14,955 bases of DNA from an uncultured Chthonomonadaceae bacterium (GTDB lineage Bacteria; Armatimonadota; Fimbriimonadia; Fimbriimonadales; Fimbriimonadaceae). Positions 1-6,879 of the stretch are shown here, one piece after another. The stretch is taken from the NCBI GenBank assembly GCA_946479035.1, contig CAMLDW010000051.1, positions 1 through 14,955 on the forward strand, given 5' to 3'. The first letter of the stretch is position 1; each line of letters starts with the position of its first letter. The notes beneath the pieces are model-generated. The model was not told where the DNA came from, searched no databases, and worked only from the letters and a program-made list of their open reading frames with translations. The translations under genes and the position numbers were made by a program.

Positions 1-174
1 CATGGTCACTGTGACCGCCTGGCCCTGGAAGTCGATGTCGATCTTCATGCCAAAGGTGTGCGACTCGCCCTCCTTGGGGACTCGCTTAAGCGCGACCGCG
101 TCGTAGCCCGCTGCGACGGCAATGGCAGCGATGGCCAGCCCCGCGGTTATGGTGGTGATTGCCCGGTTCTTCAT
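1..174 (-). CDS. Secreted or membrane-anchored protein, N-terminal fragment
   Basis: Only the first 58 codons lie in the window; the frame stays open to base 1, so the gene continues outside. The start is the ATG at 174. The product opens with Lys and Arg (MKNRAITT), followed by a hydrophobic Ala/Ile-rich stretch at about residues 6-22, which is a signal peptide or membrane anchor. The visible mature part (residues 23-58) is polar, with alternating hydrophobic residues near the end (MKIDIDF...VTVTM) that suggest beta strands. No family is recognisable. It is the third minus-strand gene in a row after the phosphoesterase and acyl-CoA dehydrogenase genes. A TAAAAT hexamer at 193-198 offers its own promoter. 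Confidence is good that a gene starts here; its function is unknown. Confidence 0.6.
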   Translation of the reverse strand, partial: MKNRAITTITAGLAIAAIAVAAGYDAVALKRVPKEGESHTFGMKIDIDFQGQAVTVTM

Positions 175-192
175 TGATGGATACCTGCCTAG

Positions 193-198
193 ATTTTA
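193..198 (-). promoter_or_regulatory. Candidate -10 element (TAAAAT) for the edge gene
   Basis: On the minus strand TAAAAT lies 18 bases before the ATG at 174. A transcript starting about 7 bases downstream would have a short leader of roughly 11 bases containing a weak GGCAGG. No convincing -35 is seen. The 84-base gap between this gene and the acyl-CoA dehydrogenase stop holds nothing else that I can support. Confidence 0.35.
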
Positions 199-258
199 CG
201 GCCTGGAGGCGCCACGGTTACGGGGGCGGGCCGTTGGGCCGAGGTTTTCTTTCCGTCC

Positions 259-1455
259 CTACCCGAACGGCCAGGTCGGCAGGGCCCGATCGAGCGGCCG
301 GTCCACCCGCAGCCCGAGCTCGTACTCCGCCTGCAGCACCGTGTGGACTTCGTGGGTGCCCTCATAGATCATTGCCCCCCGCGAGTTGCGGAAGTAGCGC
401 TCCACCGGGAACTCGTCGCAGTATCCGTAGGCCCCGTGGATCTCGACCGCCTTGTTAGCGGCGTCGAACGCCGCGGCGCAGTTCGTCCATTTGGCGAGCG
501 AGACCTCGCGCGTATGGCGCAGGCCCGTGTTCTTCATCCAACCAACCTTGTAGTAGAGCAGACGACCGATCTCGCGACCCTGCACCATAGAGGCGATCAT
601 CTGCTGCACGAGCTGTTTCGAGGCGATCGGCTCGCCGCCTACCTTGCGGTCCTTGGCGTAAGGAAGGCACGCGTCGAGGCAGGCCTGGATGATTCCGACC
701 GCTCCCGCTGCGACAGTGTAGCGCCCGTGGTCGAGCGCGGACATCGCGACCTTGAAGCCATCGCCCTCCTTGCCGAGCATGTTGGCGGCGGGCACGCGCG
801 CATCGTCGAAGAAGATCTGCCCGGTGTTGCCGGCGCGCACGCCGAGCTTGCCCTTGATGGGGCGGCTAGAGAACCCCGTGAGCTCGCGCGGGACGATGAA
901 GGCCGACATCCCCTTGGCCTTTTGCTTCTCTTCTGCGTTGGTGACCGCGACGACGAGGAACTGGTCAGCATAGTCGCTGAGCGATATCCATGTCTTCTCG
1001 CCGCTTAGCACGTAGTCGCTTCCGTCCTTGACAGCCCGCGTCTTGATGTTCACAGCGTCGGAACCGGCCGATGGCTCGGTGAGGCCGAAGGCGCCCACCT
1101 TCTCTCCCTTCGCCAGCGCCGGGAGCCACTTTTGCTTTTGCTCCTCGGTGCCCCACTGCAAGAGCGTGAGGCAATGGAGGCCGCTGTGCACGGACATCAC
1201 GACGCGAGCGGAAGTGTCGGCGCGCTCAAGCTCCTCGCAGACGATGCCGAGCGACACGTAGTCGGTGTCCTGGCCCCCGTACCTCGAAGGGATGCTCACT
1301 CCGAGCAGCCCGGCCTTCGCCATCTTCTTGAGCGCGTCTGGGTCTGACTCCTGGTCGTGGTCGAGCTGGCGAATCCCCGGGGAAACCTCCTGCTGCGCAA
1401 ACTTTTGCGCGGACTCACGGACGAGCCTGTGCTCGGCGCTCTCGGCGAAGTGCAT
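259..1455 (-). CDS. Acyl-CoA dehydrogenase
   Basis: A 398-residue FAD-dependent acyl-CoA dehydrogenase, full length for the family. It oxidises an acyl-CoA to the 2-enoyl-CoA and passes electrons to electron-transfer flavoprotein in the cytoplasm. Visible signatures are the FAD/substrate motif FGLTEPSAGSD at 123-133, GEKTWIS at 152-158, the EIHGAYGY FAD loop at 338-345, and IYEGTHEVH at 363-371, in which Glu365 aligns with the catalytic base of medium-chain and glutaryl-CoA dehydrogenases. The exact substrate is unclear. EGTHEVH resembles glutaryl-CoA dehydrogenase (EGTHDIH), and Glu77 and Arg84 fall where that enzyme binds the distal carboxylate, but this is only a visual alignment. The ATG at 1455 has no Shine-Dalgarno. 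It has TAGAAT nine bases upstream, suggesting a near-leaderless message. It lies 48 bases downstream of the phosphoesterase stop. Confidence 0.93.
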   Translation of the reverse strand: MHFAESAEHRLVRESAQKFAQQEVSPGIRQLDHDQESDPDALKKMAKAGLLGVSIPSRYGGQDTDYVSLGIVCEELERADTSARVVMSVHSGLHCLTLLQWGTEEQKQKWLPALAKGEKVGAFGLTEPSAGSDAVNIKTRAVKDGSDYVLSGEKTWISLSDYADQFLVVAVTNAEEKQKAKGMSAFIVPRELTGFSSRPIKGKLGVRAGNTGQIFFDDARVPAANMLGKEGDGFKVAMSALDHGRYTVAAGAVGIIQACLDACLPYAKDRKVGGEPIASKQLVQQMIASMVQGREIGRLLYYKVGWMKNTGLRHTREVSLAKWTNCAAAFDAANKAVEIHGAYGYCDEFPVERYFRNSRGAMIYEGTHEVHTVLQAEYELGLRVDRPLDRALPTWPFG

Positions 1456-1464
1456 ACGCGGTGG

Positions 1465-1470
1465 ATTCTA
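1465..1470 (-). promoter_or_regulatory. -10 element (TAGAAT), near-leaderless start of acyl-CoA dehydrogenase
   Basis: On the minus strand TAGAAT is followed by nine bases and then the ATG at 1455. Transcription would begin within a few bases of the start codon, and no Shine-Dalgarno is present in between. No -35 hexamer is evident 16-18 bases upstream. The same arrangement recurs at several other genes in this window. Confidence 0.5.
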
Positions 1471-1503
1471 CTTGAGGCCGCCTGGCCGCTCCGTTCCGTG
1501 CGC

Positions 1504-2322
1504 CTATCGCTGGGCAGTCAGGTTGAACGACTCGATCACGGTGCCGTCCGCGCGTCGCACCTTCATGCTGACCCTTGGCCCCGATACGCCGACCACGACG
1601 TAGTTGTTCGCTTTCTCCCACTTGTCGCCAGTGACCGCGCCTTTGCTCGGATCCACGTCGTAGAGCTCTGCGCCACCGCCTCCCGTAACGATGTAGTTGA
1701 CTCCATCGCGGCGCGTCCTATAGTAGATGTGGTCGTGGCCCGTAAAGACGGCGTCCACCCTGTACTTTACAAAGAGCGGGCAGAGCGCCTTTCGCACGTC
1801 GAGGTTCGACCCGTGCGCACCGATCGAATATGGCCCGATGTGGAAAAAGACGAACGTGTGCTTGGCCCTCTTGCTGGCGGCGGCAAGGTCCGATGCGAGC
1901 CACTTGTACTGGTCGGAGCCCGCGCCGTAGCGCGCGTAGCCGTCGATGCACAGGCCGATGAAGTGAGAGTCGGCGCGGTCGAACGAAAACCAGCTGGTCA
2001 TCGACTTCGACTCCGGCGGTGCGAACCGCGACTCGAACCGCGGCGTGCCGACGTCGTGGTTCCCGCGGACAGCGTAGTAGTCCGTCGTCTTGCGCAGGGA
2101 AGTGGTGATGTCGTCAAAGGTCTTCCAGAGGTCTGCCGCTGAGCCGGCGCGCACGAGGTCCCCTGTGTTGAACACGAGGCTCGGCTCCTCCTTGGCGATG
2201 AGCGCGACGATCTTTCGGTGCACCGCGTGCCCGTCTCGGTCGTCCCCGTAGACCACGAACCTGAGCTGACCCCCCTGGGGTAGGGAAGCGAACGCGAAGC
2301 TGGCGATTAGGGTCGTCAACAT
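1504..2322 (-). CDS. Secreted calcineurin-like metallophosphoesterase
   Basis: A 272-residue protein with a short signal-peptide-like N-terminus (MLTTLIASFAFASLPQ) and a two-metal phosphoesterase fold. The motifs, in order, are YGDDRDGH at 25-32 (first metal-ligand region; the usual Asp-x-His appears as Asp-Asp-Arg), NTGDLV at 52-57, RGNHD at 86-90, FFHIGPYS at 159-166 and TGHDHIYY at 194-201. It probably hydrolyses a phosphoester outside the cytoplasmic membrane; the substrate cannot be told. The frame is open further upstream to 2499, but that would overlap the divergent gene that starts at 2436. The ATG at 2322 begins the signal peptide and has GAGAGG ten bases upstream, so I chose it. It is divergent from the VPS10-type gene and upstream of the acyl-CoA dehydrogenase. 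Confidence 0.87.
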   Translation of the reverse strand: MLTTLIASFAFASLPQGGQLRFVVYGDDRDGHAVHRKIVALIAKEEPSLVFNTGDLVRAGSAADLWKTFDDITTSLRKTTDYYAVRGNHDVGTPRFESRFAPPESKSMTSWFSFDRADSHFIGLCIDGYARYGAGSDQYKWLASDLAAASKRAKHTFVFFHIGPYSIGAHGSNLDVRKALCPLFVKYRVDAVFTGHDHIYYRTRRDGVNYIVTGGGGAELYDVDPSKGAVTGDKWEKANNYVVVGVSGPRVSMKVRRADGTVIESFNLTAQR

Positions 2323-2421
2323 GTCTGCACTGCCTCTCACGAGCTTACTATCCTGCAGCCCGCCTCGTGCAACTCGCTCCAACGCCCACAACGGACCGAA
2401 CTTTCGAGCCTGCGGTGCGTG

Positions 2422-2427
2422 TATGAT
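2422..2427 (+). promoter_or_regulatory. -10 element (TATGAT), near-leaderless start of the VPS10-type gene
   Basis: TATGAT ends eight bases before the ATG at 2436, so the transcript should start at or within about two bases of the start codon. No Shine-Dalgarno is present. The 113-base divergent region 2323-2435 also has to hold the phosphoesterase promoter, for which I see only weak candidates (GATAGT or TAAGCT on the minus strand). Confidence 0.5.
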
Positions 2428-2435
2428 CCTTAGCC

Positions 2436-5030
2436 ATGCATAAGATGTGCGTTTTGGCTGCGCTGGTGCTGGGCGGCGCGGCCTATCCGCAGGGGTCAAC
2501 AGGACTCGACCAGTTCCTAGGAGCCATTCAACCGAGGGAGATCGGGCCGACGATGATGGGGGGCCGCATCGCCGAAATCGCGGTCTATGAGAAGGACCCG
2601 CGCATCTTCTACGTCGCGACCGCCTCGGGCGGGCTCTGGAAGACGACCAACGCCGGCCTGACCTTCGCTCCCGTGTTCTACAAGGAGACGAGCGTGTCGC
2701 TCGGCACCGTGACGGTCAGCCAGAGCGACCCGAACGTCGTGTGGGTCGGCACAGGAGAAAAGGACAGCCGCAACTCCACCTCGTGGGGCGACGGCGTCTA
2801 CAAGTCCACGGACGGAGGCAAGACGTGGACGAACATGGGGCTCAAGGACTCGATGCACATCGCCCGCGTCATCCTGAACCCGGCAAAGCCCGACACAGTG
2901 TTCGTCGCGGCGCTCGGCCACCTGTGGGGCGAGAACGACGAGCGCGGAATCTATAAGAGCGAGGACGGCGGAAAGACATGGACGCAGGTCCTATCCGAAG
3001 GGCCGCGCAGCGGCTTCATCGCGCTAGAAATGGACCCCAAGAACCCGAACAACATGCTCGCAGCGAGCTGGGAGCGCATGCGCTGGCCCTACAAGTGGGC
3101 GGGCGGGGGGCCCGCGACGCACATCTACCGCACGACGGACGGAGGAAAAACGTGGAAGCCCGCCATGAAGGGAATCCCCGAGGGCGACACAGGGCGGATC
3201 GGAATCAGTTACTTCCGCCAAGACCCGAAGATAGTCGTCGCGTGCGTGGAGAAGGCCCCTGCAGGACAAGGCGCGGCTACAAAGTCCGACGGCGGGATCT
3301 ATCGAAGCACGGACGGAGGCGAGTCTTGGACCAAGGTCAACGACCTAGACCCGCGCCCGTTCTACTTCAGCCAGATACGCCAGGACCCGGTGGACGTTAA
3401 CCGCATCTATCTGACCGCCGTACAGTCGTACGTCAGCAACGACGCTGGGAAGACCTTCAATACAATGCGCGAGTCGGTGCACGTCGACCACCACGCTCTG
3501 TGGATCGACCCGACCGACAACAACCATCTGATCCACGGCAGCGACGGCGGCGTCGCGGAGACACGCGACGGCGGCGACACCTGGGAGCACATGAACTACC
3601 TGCGAATAGGGCAGTTCTACGCCGTGACCGTCGACATGCGAAAACCGTACTGGGTGTACGGCGGCCTGCAGGACAACGGCTCGTGGGCCGGGCCGACGCA
3701 GTCCGCGCGCGGCGGCGTCACGATGCACGACTGGTACAACATCGGCGGCGGCGACGGCTTCCACACGCAGAACGACCCCGAGGACTGGCACATCCTCTAT
3801 AGCGAGAGCCAGGGCGGGGCGATCGGCCGAATCGACCAAGTCACCGGCGACCGCGCATCGATCCGGCCCAGGACAGGGCCCGAGGGCGCACGACTGCGCT
3901 TCAACTGGAGCACGCCCTTCATCATCTCGCCGCACAACCACCAGACCCTCTACATCGGCAGCCAGTTCCTGCACCGGAGCGTAGACCGCGGCGACCATTG
4001 GGAAGTCATTAGCCCCGACCTCACCACCAACGACACCACGCGTCAGAACCCGCGCGCGGGCGTCACGCCGGAAGACACCGGCGCAGAGCGGAACACTTGC
4101 ATCGTCACGATCTCCGAGTCGCCCGTCAAAGAAGGGCTGATCTGGGTCGGTACGGACGACGGAAAGGTCCAGATGACGCGCGACGGCGGCAAGACCTGGA
4201 CTGACATGGCAGGGAAGTTCGAAGGCGTTCCTGAGAAGACATGGGTGAGCCGGGTGACCGCCAGCTCGTTCGTCGAGGGGCGCGCCTATGTGACCTTCGA
4301 CGGCCACAGGGACAACAACTTCAAGCCCTACGTCTTCGCGACCGAGGACTACGGCGTGACCTGGACCAACATGAGCGCCAACCTGCCCGACGGAGGACCG
4401 GTCTACGTGATCACTGAGGGCCTGCATAACCCAGATCTGCTCATGGTCGGCACAGAGTTCGGGCTCTACTTCTCGAACACCCGCGGGATCGTGTGGCAAA
4501 AGTACACGACCGGCGAATGGCCGACAGTGCGCGTTGACGACCTGACTGTCCACCCGCGCGAGGACGACCTCGTGATAGCGACCCACGGCCGCTCGATCTG
4601 GACGCTGCCGCTCTGGCCGCTCGAGCAGTTGACTTCGGCCAACCTCGACAAGGACGTCTTCGTGTGCAAGCCGCAAGACGTCTACACGCTCGGCTACGTC
4701 AGCGGCGGAGAGTCGAACGGGGACGGGGTCTGGATGGCGCCGAACACCCAGCCCTCGGCCTCGATCTTCTACTACCTCAAGGCGGCCACGACGGAGAGCA
4801 TCAAGGTCTCGATCCAGCGGCCCGACGGCACTGAGGTCGCGTCGCTCACTGGCAAGGGCGACCAAGGGCTGAACATGGTGCGCTGGACCCCCAACAGGAG
4901 ACAGGGCACGGAGGCCGGGGACTTCGCCATCGTCGTCAAGATCGGGGACAAGGAGTACCGCTCGTCACTCACGGTCGAGGACCTGAGTCGCTCCAACGAT
5001 AGGAACGTCTACATACCGCACGGTCCCTAA
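2436..5030 (+). CDS. Secreted Asp-box (BNR/VPS10-type) beta-propeller protein
   Basis: An 864-residue exported protein, related to proteins usually annotated as VPS10/sortilin-domain or glycosyl-hydrolase BNR-repeat proteins. The N-terminus (MHKMCVLAALVLGGAAYPQG) is a signal peptide without a lipobox. At least nine Asp-boxes (S/T-x-D-x-G-x-T/S-W type) are visible, including STDGGKTW at 124-131 and SEDGGKTW at 175-182, and later STDGGESW, TRDGGDTW, SVDRGDHW and TRDGGKTW. These mark the blades of one or two propellers. The last ~100 residues look like a FlgD-like immunoglobulin fold (IKVSIQRPDG, then GLNMVRWTP). Enzymatic activity is unproven, and I see no sialidase-like catalytic set. To my knowledge relatives are often around 1000 residues or more, so this is a compact member. 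The start could also be Met4 (2445). The -10 at 2422-2427 fits the first ATG. Confidence 0.85.
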   Translation: MHKMCVLAALVLGGAAYPQGSTGLDQFLGAIQPREIGPTMMGGRIAEIAVYEKDPRIFYVATASGGLWKTTNAGLTFAPVFYKETSVSLGTVTVSQSDPNVVWVGTGEKDSRNSTSWGDGVYKSTDGGKTWTNMGLKDSMHIARVILNPAKPDTVFVAALGHLWGENDERGIYKSEDGGKTWTQVLSEGPRSGFIALEMDPKNPNNMLAASWERMRWPYKWAGGGPATHIYRTTDGGKTWKPAMKGIPEGDTGRIGISYFRQDPKIVVACVEKAPAGQGAATKSDGGIYRSTDGGESWTKVNDLDPRPFYFSQIRQDPVDVNRIYLTAVQSYVSNDAGKTFNTMRESVHVDHHALWIDPTDNNHLIHGSDGGVAETRDGGDTWEHMNYLRIGQFYAVTVDMRKPYWVYGGLQDNGSWAGPTQSARGGVTMHDWYNIGGGDGFHTQNDPEDWHILYSESQGGAIGRIDQVTGDRASIRPRTGPEGARLRFNWSTPFIISPHNHQTLYIGSQFLHRSVDRGDHWEVISPDLTTNDTTRQNPRAGVTPEDTGAERNTCIVTISESPVKEGLIWVGTDDGKVQMTRDGGKTWTDMAGKFEGVPEKTWVSRVTASSFVEGRAYVTFDGHRDNNFKPYVFATEDYGVTWTNMSANLPDGGPVYVITEGLHNPDLLMVGTEFGLYFSNTRGIVWQKYTTGEWPTVRVDDLTVHPREDDLVIATHGRSIWTLPLWPLEQLTSANLDKDVFVCKPQDVYTLGYVSGGESNGDGVWMAPNTQPSASIFYYLKAATTESIKVSIQRPDGTEVASLTGKGDQGLNMVRWTPNRRQGTEAGDFAIVVKIGDKEYRSSLTVEDLSRSNDRNVYIPHGP

Positions 5031-5046
5031 CAGCTCCAAGAAGAAT

Positions 5047-5079
5047 GAGAGGCCGGTGCCGCACAGGCACCGGCCTCTC
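5047..5079. terminator. Strong hairpin, probable bidirectional terminator
   Basis: GAGAGGCCGGTGCC at 5047-5060 pairs perfectly with GGCACCGGCCTCTC at 5066-5079 around a five-base loop, giving a 14-bp stem. It starts 16 bases after the VPS10-type stop and lies between two convergent genes. The flanks are only modestly U-rich (TTCATGTT on plus, ATTCTTCTT on minus), so termination may be inefficient, or the hairpin may mainly protect the 3' end. Confidence 0.65.
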
Positions 5080-5122
5080 TTCATGTTCGATGGGGGGAAG
5101 GGCTAAACGGCTTCTACGCCAA

Positions 5123-5150
5123 CCGATATTGTCATAATATACATTATCGG
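5123..5150. repeat. AT-rich hyphenated palindrome
   Basis: CCGATATTGT at 5123-5132 and ACATTATCGG at 5141-5150 form 10-bp inverted arms with one mismatch, separated by CATAATAT. It is a conspicuous AT-rich patch in a GC-rich region and lies 8-35 bases beyond the stop of the minus-strand membrane protein gene. It may be that gene's terminator hairpin or a protein-binding site. Apart from this and the hairpin at 5047-5079, I see nothing in the 127-base gap 5031-5157. Confidence 0.4.
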
Positions 5151-5157
5151 AAACAGC

Positions 5158-5388
5158 CTAGCTTGCAGTCAGCTCTGTCCTTAGGATCGAGTCCAGGTTG
5201 TTGGCTGCCCTGTCCGCGGCGTCAAGCAATGCGTCCGCGTCCAGCGGATCCTCGCCGCGCGCGATTCGACGAGCGATCACATACGCCACCGCCGCAGCCC
5301 CGAGCAAAGCGACGACGGTCCACACCGCCGCGCCTCTGTTCCTGCTCCTGCTCCTGCTCCTGCTCCCGCCCAGCCTTTCCGTGCCCAT
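5158..5388 (-). CDS. Small single-pass membrane protein
   Basis: A 76-residue protein of unknown function. It begins with a basic Arg/Ser segment (GGSRSRSRSRNRG, 7-19), followed by one hydrophobic helix at about 20-39 (AAVWTVVALLGAAAVAYVIA) flanked by Arg-Arg. A short, acidic, Ala-rich tail follows (about 46-76) that could be an amphipathic helix (ADALLDAADRAANNLDSILR). By the positive-inside rule the basic N-terminus should be cytoplasmic, with the tail outside, although the RRIAR after the helix makes the orientation uncertain. The frame is open to 5466, but the ATG at 5388 is preceded by AGGAAGG at good spacing, so I chose it. The Arg/Ser stretch is encoded by a perfect hexamer repeat. No family is recognised; the ORF and Shine-Dalgarno make a real gene likely. 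Confidence 0.55.
   Translation of the reverse strand: MGTERLGGSRSRSRSRNRGAAVWTVVALLGAAAVAYVIARRIARGEDPLDADALLDAADRAANNLDSILRTELTAS
5341..5366. repeat. Hexanucleotide tandem repeat (cctgct x4)
   Basis: Four perfect copies of cctgct plus two bases, within the 5' part of the small membrane protein gene. On the coding strand they read AGCAGG and encode alternating Ser and Arg. A six-base unit keeps frame on slippage, so copy-number change would lengthen or shorten the basic segment without killing the gene. Confidence 0.75.
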
Positions 5389-5436
5389 AGGTCCCTTCCT
5401 GGTCTGCCTTTTAGACGCCTCATTCTGATTCGGGTG

Positions 5437-5450
5437 TTTCAGACCTGAAA
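5437..5450. promoter_or_regulatory. Perfect dyad TTTCAG-ac-CTGAAA between divergent genes
   Basis: A 14-base dyad with perfect 6-bp arms in the 107-base region between the divergent small membrane protein gene and ffh. Its position 46-59 bases upstream of the ffh start, and a similar distance from the other gene, suits an operator. Chance occurrence cannot be excluded. Confidence 0.3.
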
Positions 5451-5479
5451 AGCAGATCGGGACCAAAGGGCTCCAACGG

Positions 5480-5485
5480 TAGACT
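5480..5485 (+). promoter_or_regulatory. -10 element (TAGACT) for the ffh operon
   Basis: TAGACT ends ten bases before the ffh ATG at 5496, with no Shine-Dalgarno between. The predicted leader is only about 3-4 bases. This would be the promoter for the whole ffh to TPR-protein run. Confidence 0.45.
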
Positions 5486-5495
5486 CGATTCTCCG

Positions 5496-6821
5496 ATGCT
5501 CGACAACCTGACGCGCCGTCTTGGCGGGATATTCTCCGGCCTAAGGCGAAAAGGGCGCCTCAGCGAGGACGATGTCAACCAGATGCTGCGCGAGGTGCGC
5601 GTGGCCCTGCTCGAAGCCGACGTCAACCTCAAGGTCGCAAAGGAGTTCGTGCAGGGGGTCAAGGACCGGGCGGTCGGTGAAGACCTCTTTGGCAGCCTCA
5701 GTGCAGACCAGACGGTCATCAAGATCGTCCGCGACCAGCTTGTAGCCCTCCTGGGCCAGGAGGAGACCCCGGTCCGCTGGTCCCCTTCCCCACCGACCGT
5801 CGTGCTCATGTGCGGCCTCCAGGGCTCCGGCAAGACCACGACCTGCGCGAAGCTGGCGCTCTGGCTCCAAAAGAGCGCCAAGAAGACGCTGCTGGTGGCC
5901 TGCGACGTCCAGAGGCCGGCGGCTGTGAAGCAGCTTCAAGTTCTAGGCGAGCAGGTCGGTGTGCCCGTGTTCAGCATCGAGGGCGGCGAGCCCGTACAAA
6001 TCGCCAAGAAGGCGGTCGAGCACGCCAAGGACATGTTCCTCGACGTGGTGATCGTAGACACCGCGGGCCGCACGACGATCGATGACGCGATGATGGAGCA
6101 GCTCGAGGCCGTACGAAAGGCGGTGAACCCCCAGGAGACCCTGCTCGTGGTCGATGCCACGACCGGCCAAGAGGCCGTGAGCGTCGCGGAGGCGTTCCAC
6201 AAGCGCGCGCCACTGACGGGCGCGGTCTTCACCAAGATGGACGGCGACACGCGCGGCGGCGCAGTCCTAAGCGTGCGGGCGGCGACCGGCGTGCCGGTCC
6301 GGTTCCTGGGAGAGGGGGAGCAGATCGAGGCGCTCACCGAGTTCAGGGCCGGCCGGATGGCGGAGCGGATCATCGGCATGGGCGACGTGATGGGGATCAT
6401 CGAGCGCGCCGAGGGCCTGGTGGACGCCGACGCCGCCGAGGGGATGAAGTCCAAGTTCAAGTCCGGAAGGCTCGACTTCAACGACATGCTAGAACAGTTC
6501 AGGGTCATCCGCAAAATGGGCCCGCTTAAGAACGTCATGAAGATGATCCCTGGGCTCACGGCGAACCTGCCAGAGGAGGCCCTCGACCAGCTGGACGAGT
6601 CCAAAATGGGGCGCGTCGAGGCGATCGTGCTGAGCATGACCCCGGGGGAGCGCAAGAACCCGGATATACTTAACGGCCCGCGCAGGCGCCGCATCGCCTC
6701 GGGCTCTGGGACGACCCCGCAAGAGGTCAACCAGCTCGTGGACCAGCTCTTCTCCATGCGAAAGCAGATGAAGCAGCTTTCCAAGATGGAAAAGCGCTTT
6801 GGCAAGCGCAGGCGCGGCTAG
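5496..6821 (+). CDS. ffh: Signal recognition particle GTPase Ffh (SRP54)
   Basis: A 441-residue protein component of the signal recognition particle. It binds signal sequences of nascent membrane and secreted proteins and, with 4.5S RNA, docks to FtsY. The N domain spans about 1-95. The G domain has the P-loop GLQGSGKTT at 107-115, DVQRPAA at 137-143 (the usual Tyr before Arg is Gln here), DTAGR at 188-192 and TKMDGD at 246-251. The methionine-rich M domain follows from about 300, with the RNA-binding segment NGPRRRRIASGSG at 393-405 and a basic C-terminus. Length is normal. It heads the plus-strand translation cluster; 58 bases containing a strong hairpin separate it from rpsP. The start lacks a Shine-Dalgarno but has a close -10 element. 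Confidence 0.98.
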   Translation: MLDNLTRRLGGIFSGLRRKGRLSEDDVNQMLREVRVALLEADVNLKVAKEFVQGVKDRAVGEDLFGSLSADQTVIKIVRDQLVALLGQEETPVRWSPSPPTVVLMCGLQGSGKTTTCAKLALWLQKSAKKTLLVACDVQRPAAVKQLQVLGEQVGVPVFSIEGGEPVQIAKKAVEHAKDMFLDVVIVDTAGRTTIDDAMMEQLEAVRKAVNPQETLLVVDATTGQEAVSVAEAFHKRAPLTGAVFTKMDGDTRGGAVLSVRAATGVPVRFLGEGEQIEALTEFRAGRMAERIIGMGDVMGIIERAEGLVDADAAEGMKSKFKSGRLDFNDMLEQFRVIRKMGPLKNVMKMIPGLTANLPEEALDQLDESKMGRVEAIVLSMTPGERKNPDILNGPRRRRIASGSGTTPQEVNQLVDQLFSMRKQMKQLSKMEKRFGKRRRG

Positions 6822-6831
6822 AACAGATTTG

Positions 6832-6857
6832 TGGTGCAGGCCTCCGGGCCTGCACCA
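6832..6857 (+). terminator. Very stable hairpin with C(UCCG)G tetraloop between ffh and rpsP
   Basis: TGGTGCAGGCC at 6832-6842 pairs perfectly with GGCCTGCACCA at 6847-6857, with the loop TCCG closed by C-G. This is an 11-bp stem topped by a cUNCGg tetraloop, one of the most stable RNA loop classes. It lies 10 bases after the ffh stop and 22 bases before the rpsP start. There is no U-tract after it, so it is more likely an attenuator, processing site or 3'-end stabiliser than a full terminator. It probably sets different ffh and rpsP mRNA levels. Confidence 0.6.
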
Positions 6858-6879
6858 TGGCGGAGAACACAGGAACACA

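Noticed and set aside
343..1008. 221-codon plus-strand frame opposite the acyl-CoA dehydrogenase
   Set aside because: Antisense shadow of a full-length, motif-complete dehydrogenase gene.
2323..2499. Upstream extension of the phosphoesterase to 2499
   Set aside because: It would add 59 Arg/Pro-rich residues, place the signal peptide internally and overlap the divergent gene. The ATG at 2322 has a Shine-Dalgarno and begins a signal peptide.
3345..4865. 506-codon open frame on the minus strand, antisense to the VPS10-type gene
   Set aside because: The opposite strand encodes a continuous, clearly recognisable Asp-box protein. The minus frame gives a low-complexity Val/Arg/Asp-rich product typical of GC-rich antisense shadows and has no family motif.
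5936..6805. 289-codon minus-strand frame opposite ffh
   Set aside because: ffh on the plus strand is unambiguous; the minus frame is a Ser/Arg-rich shadow product.
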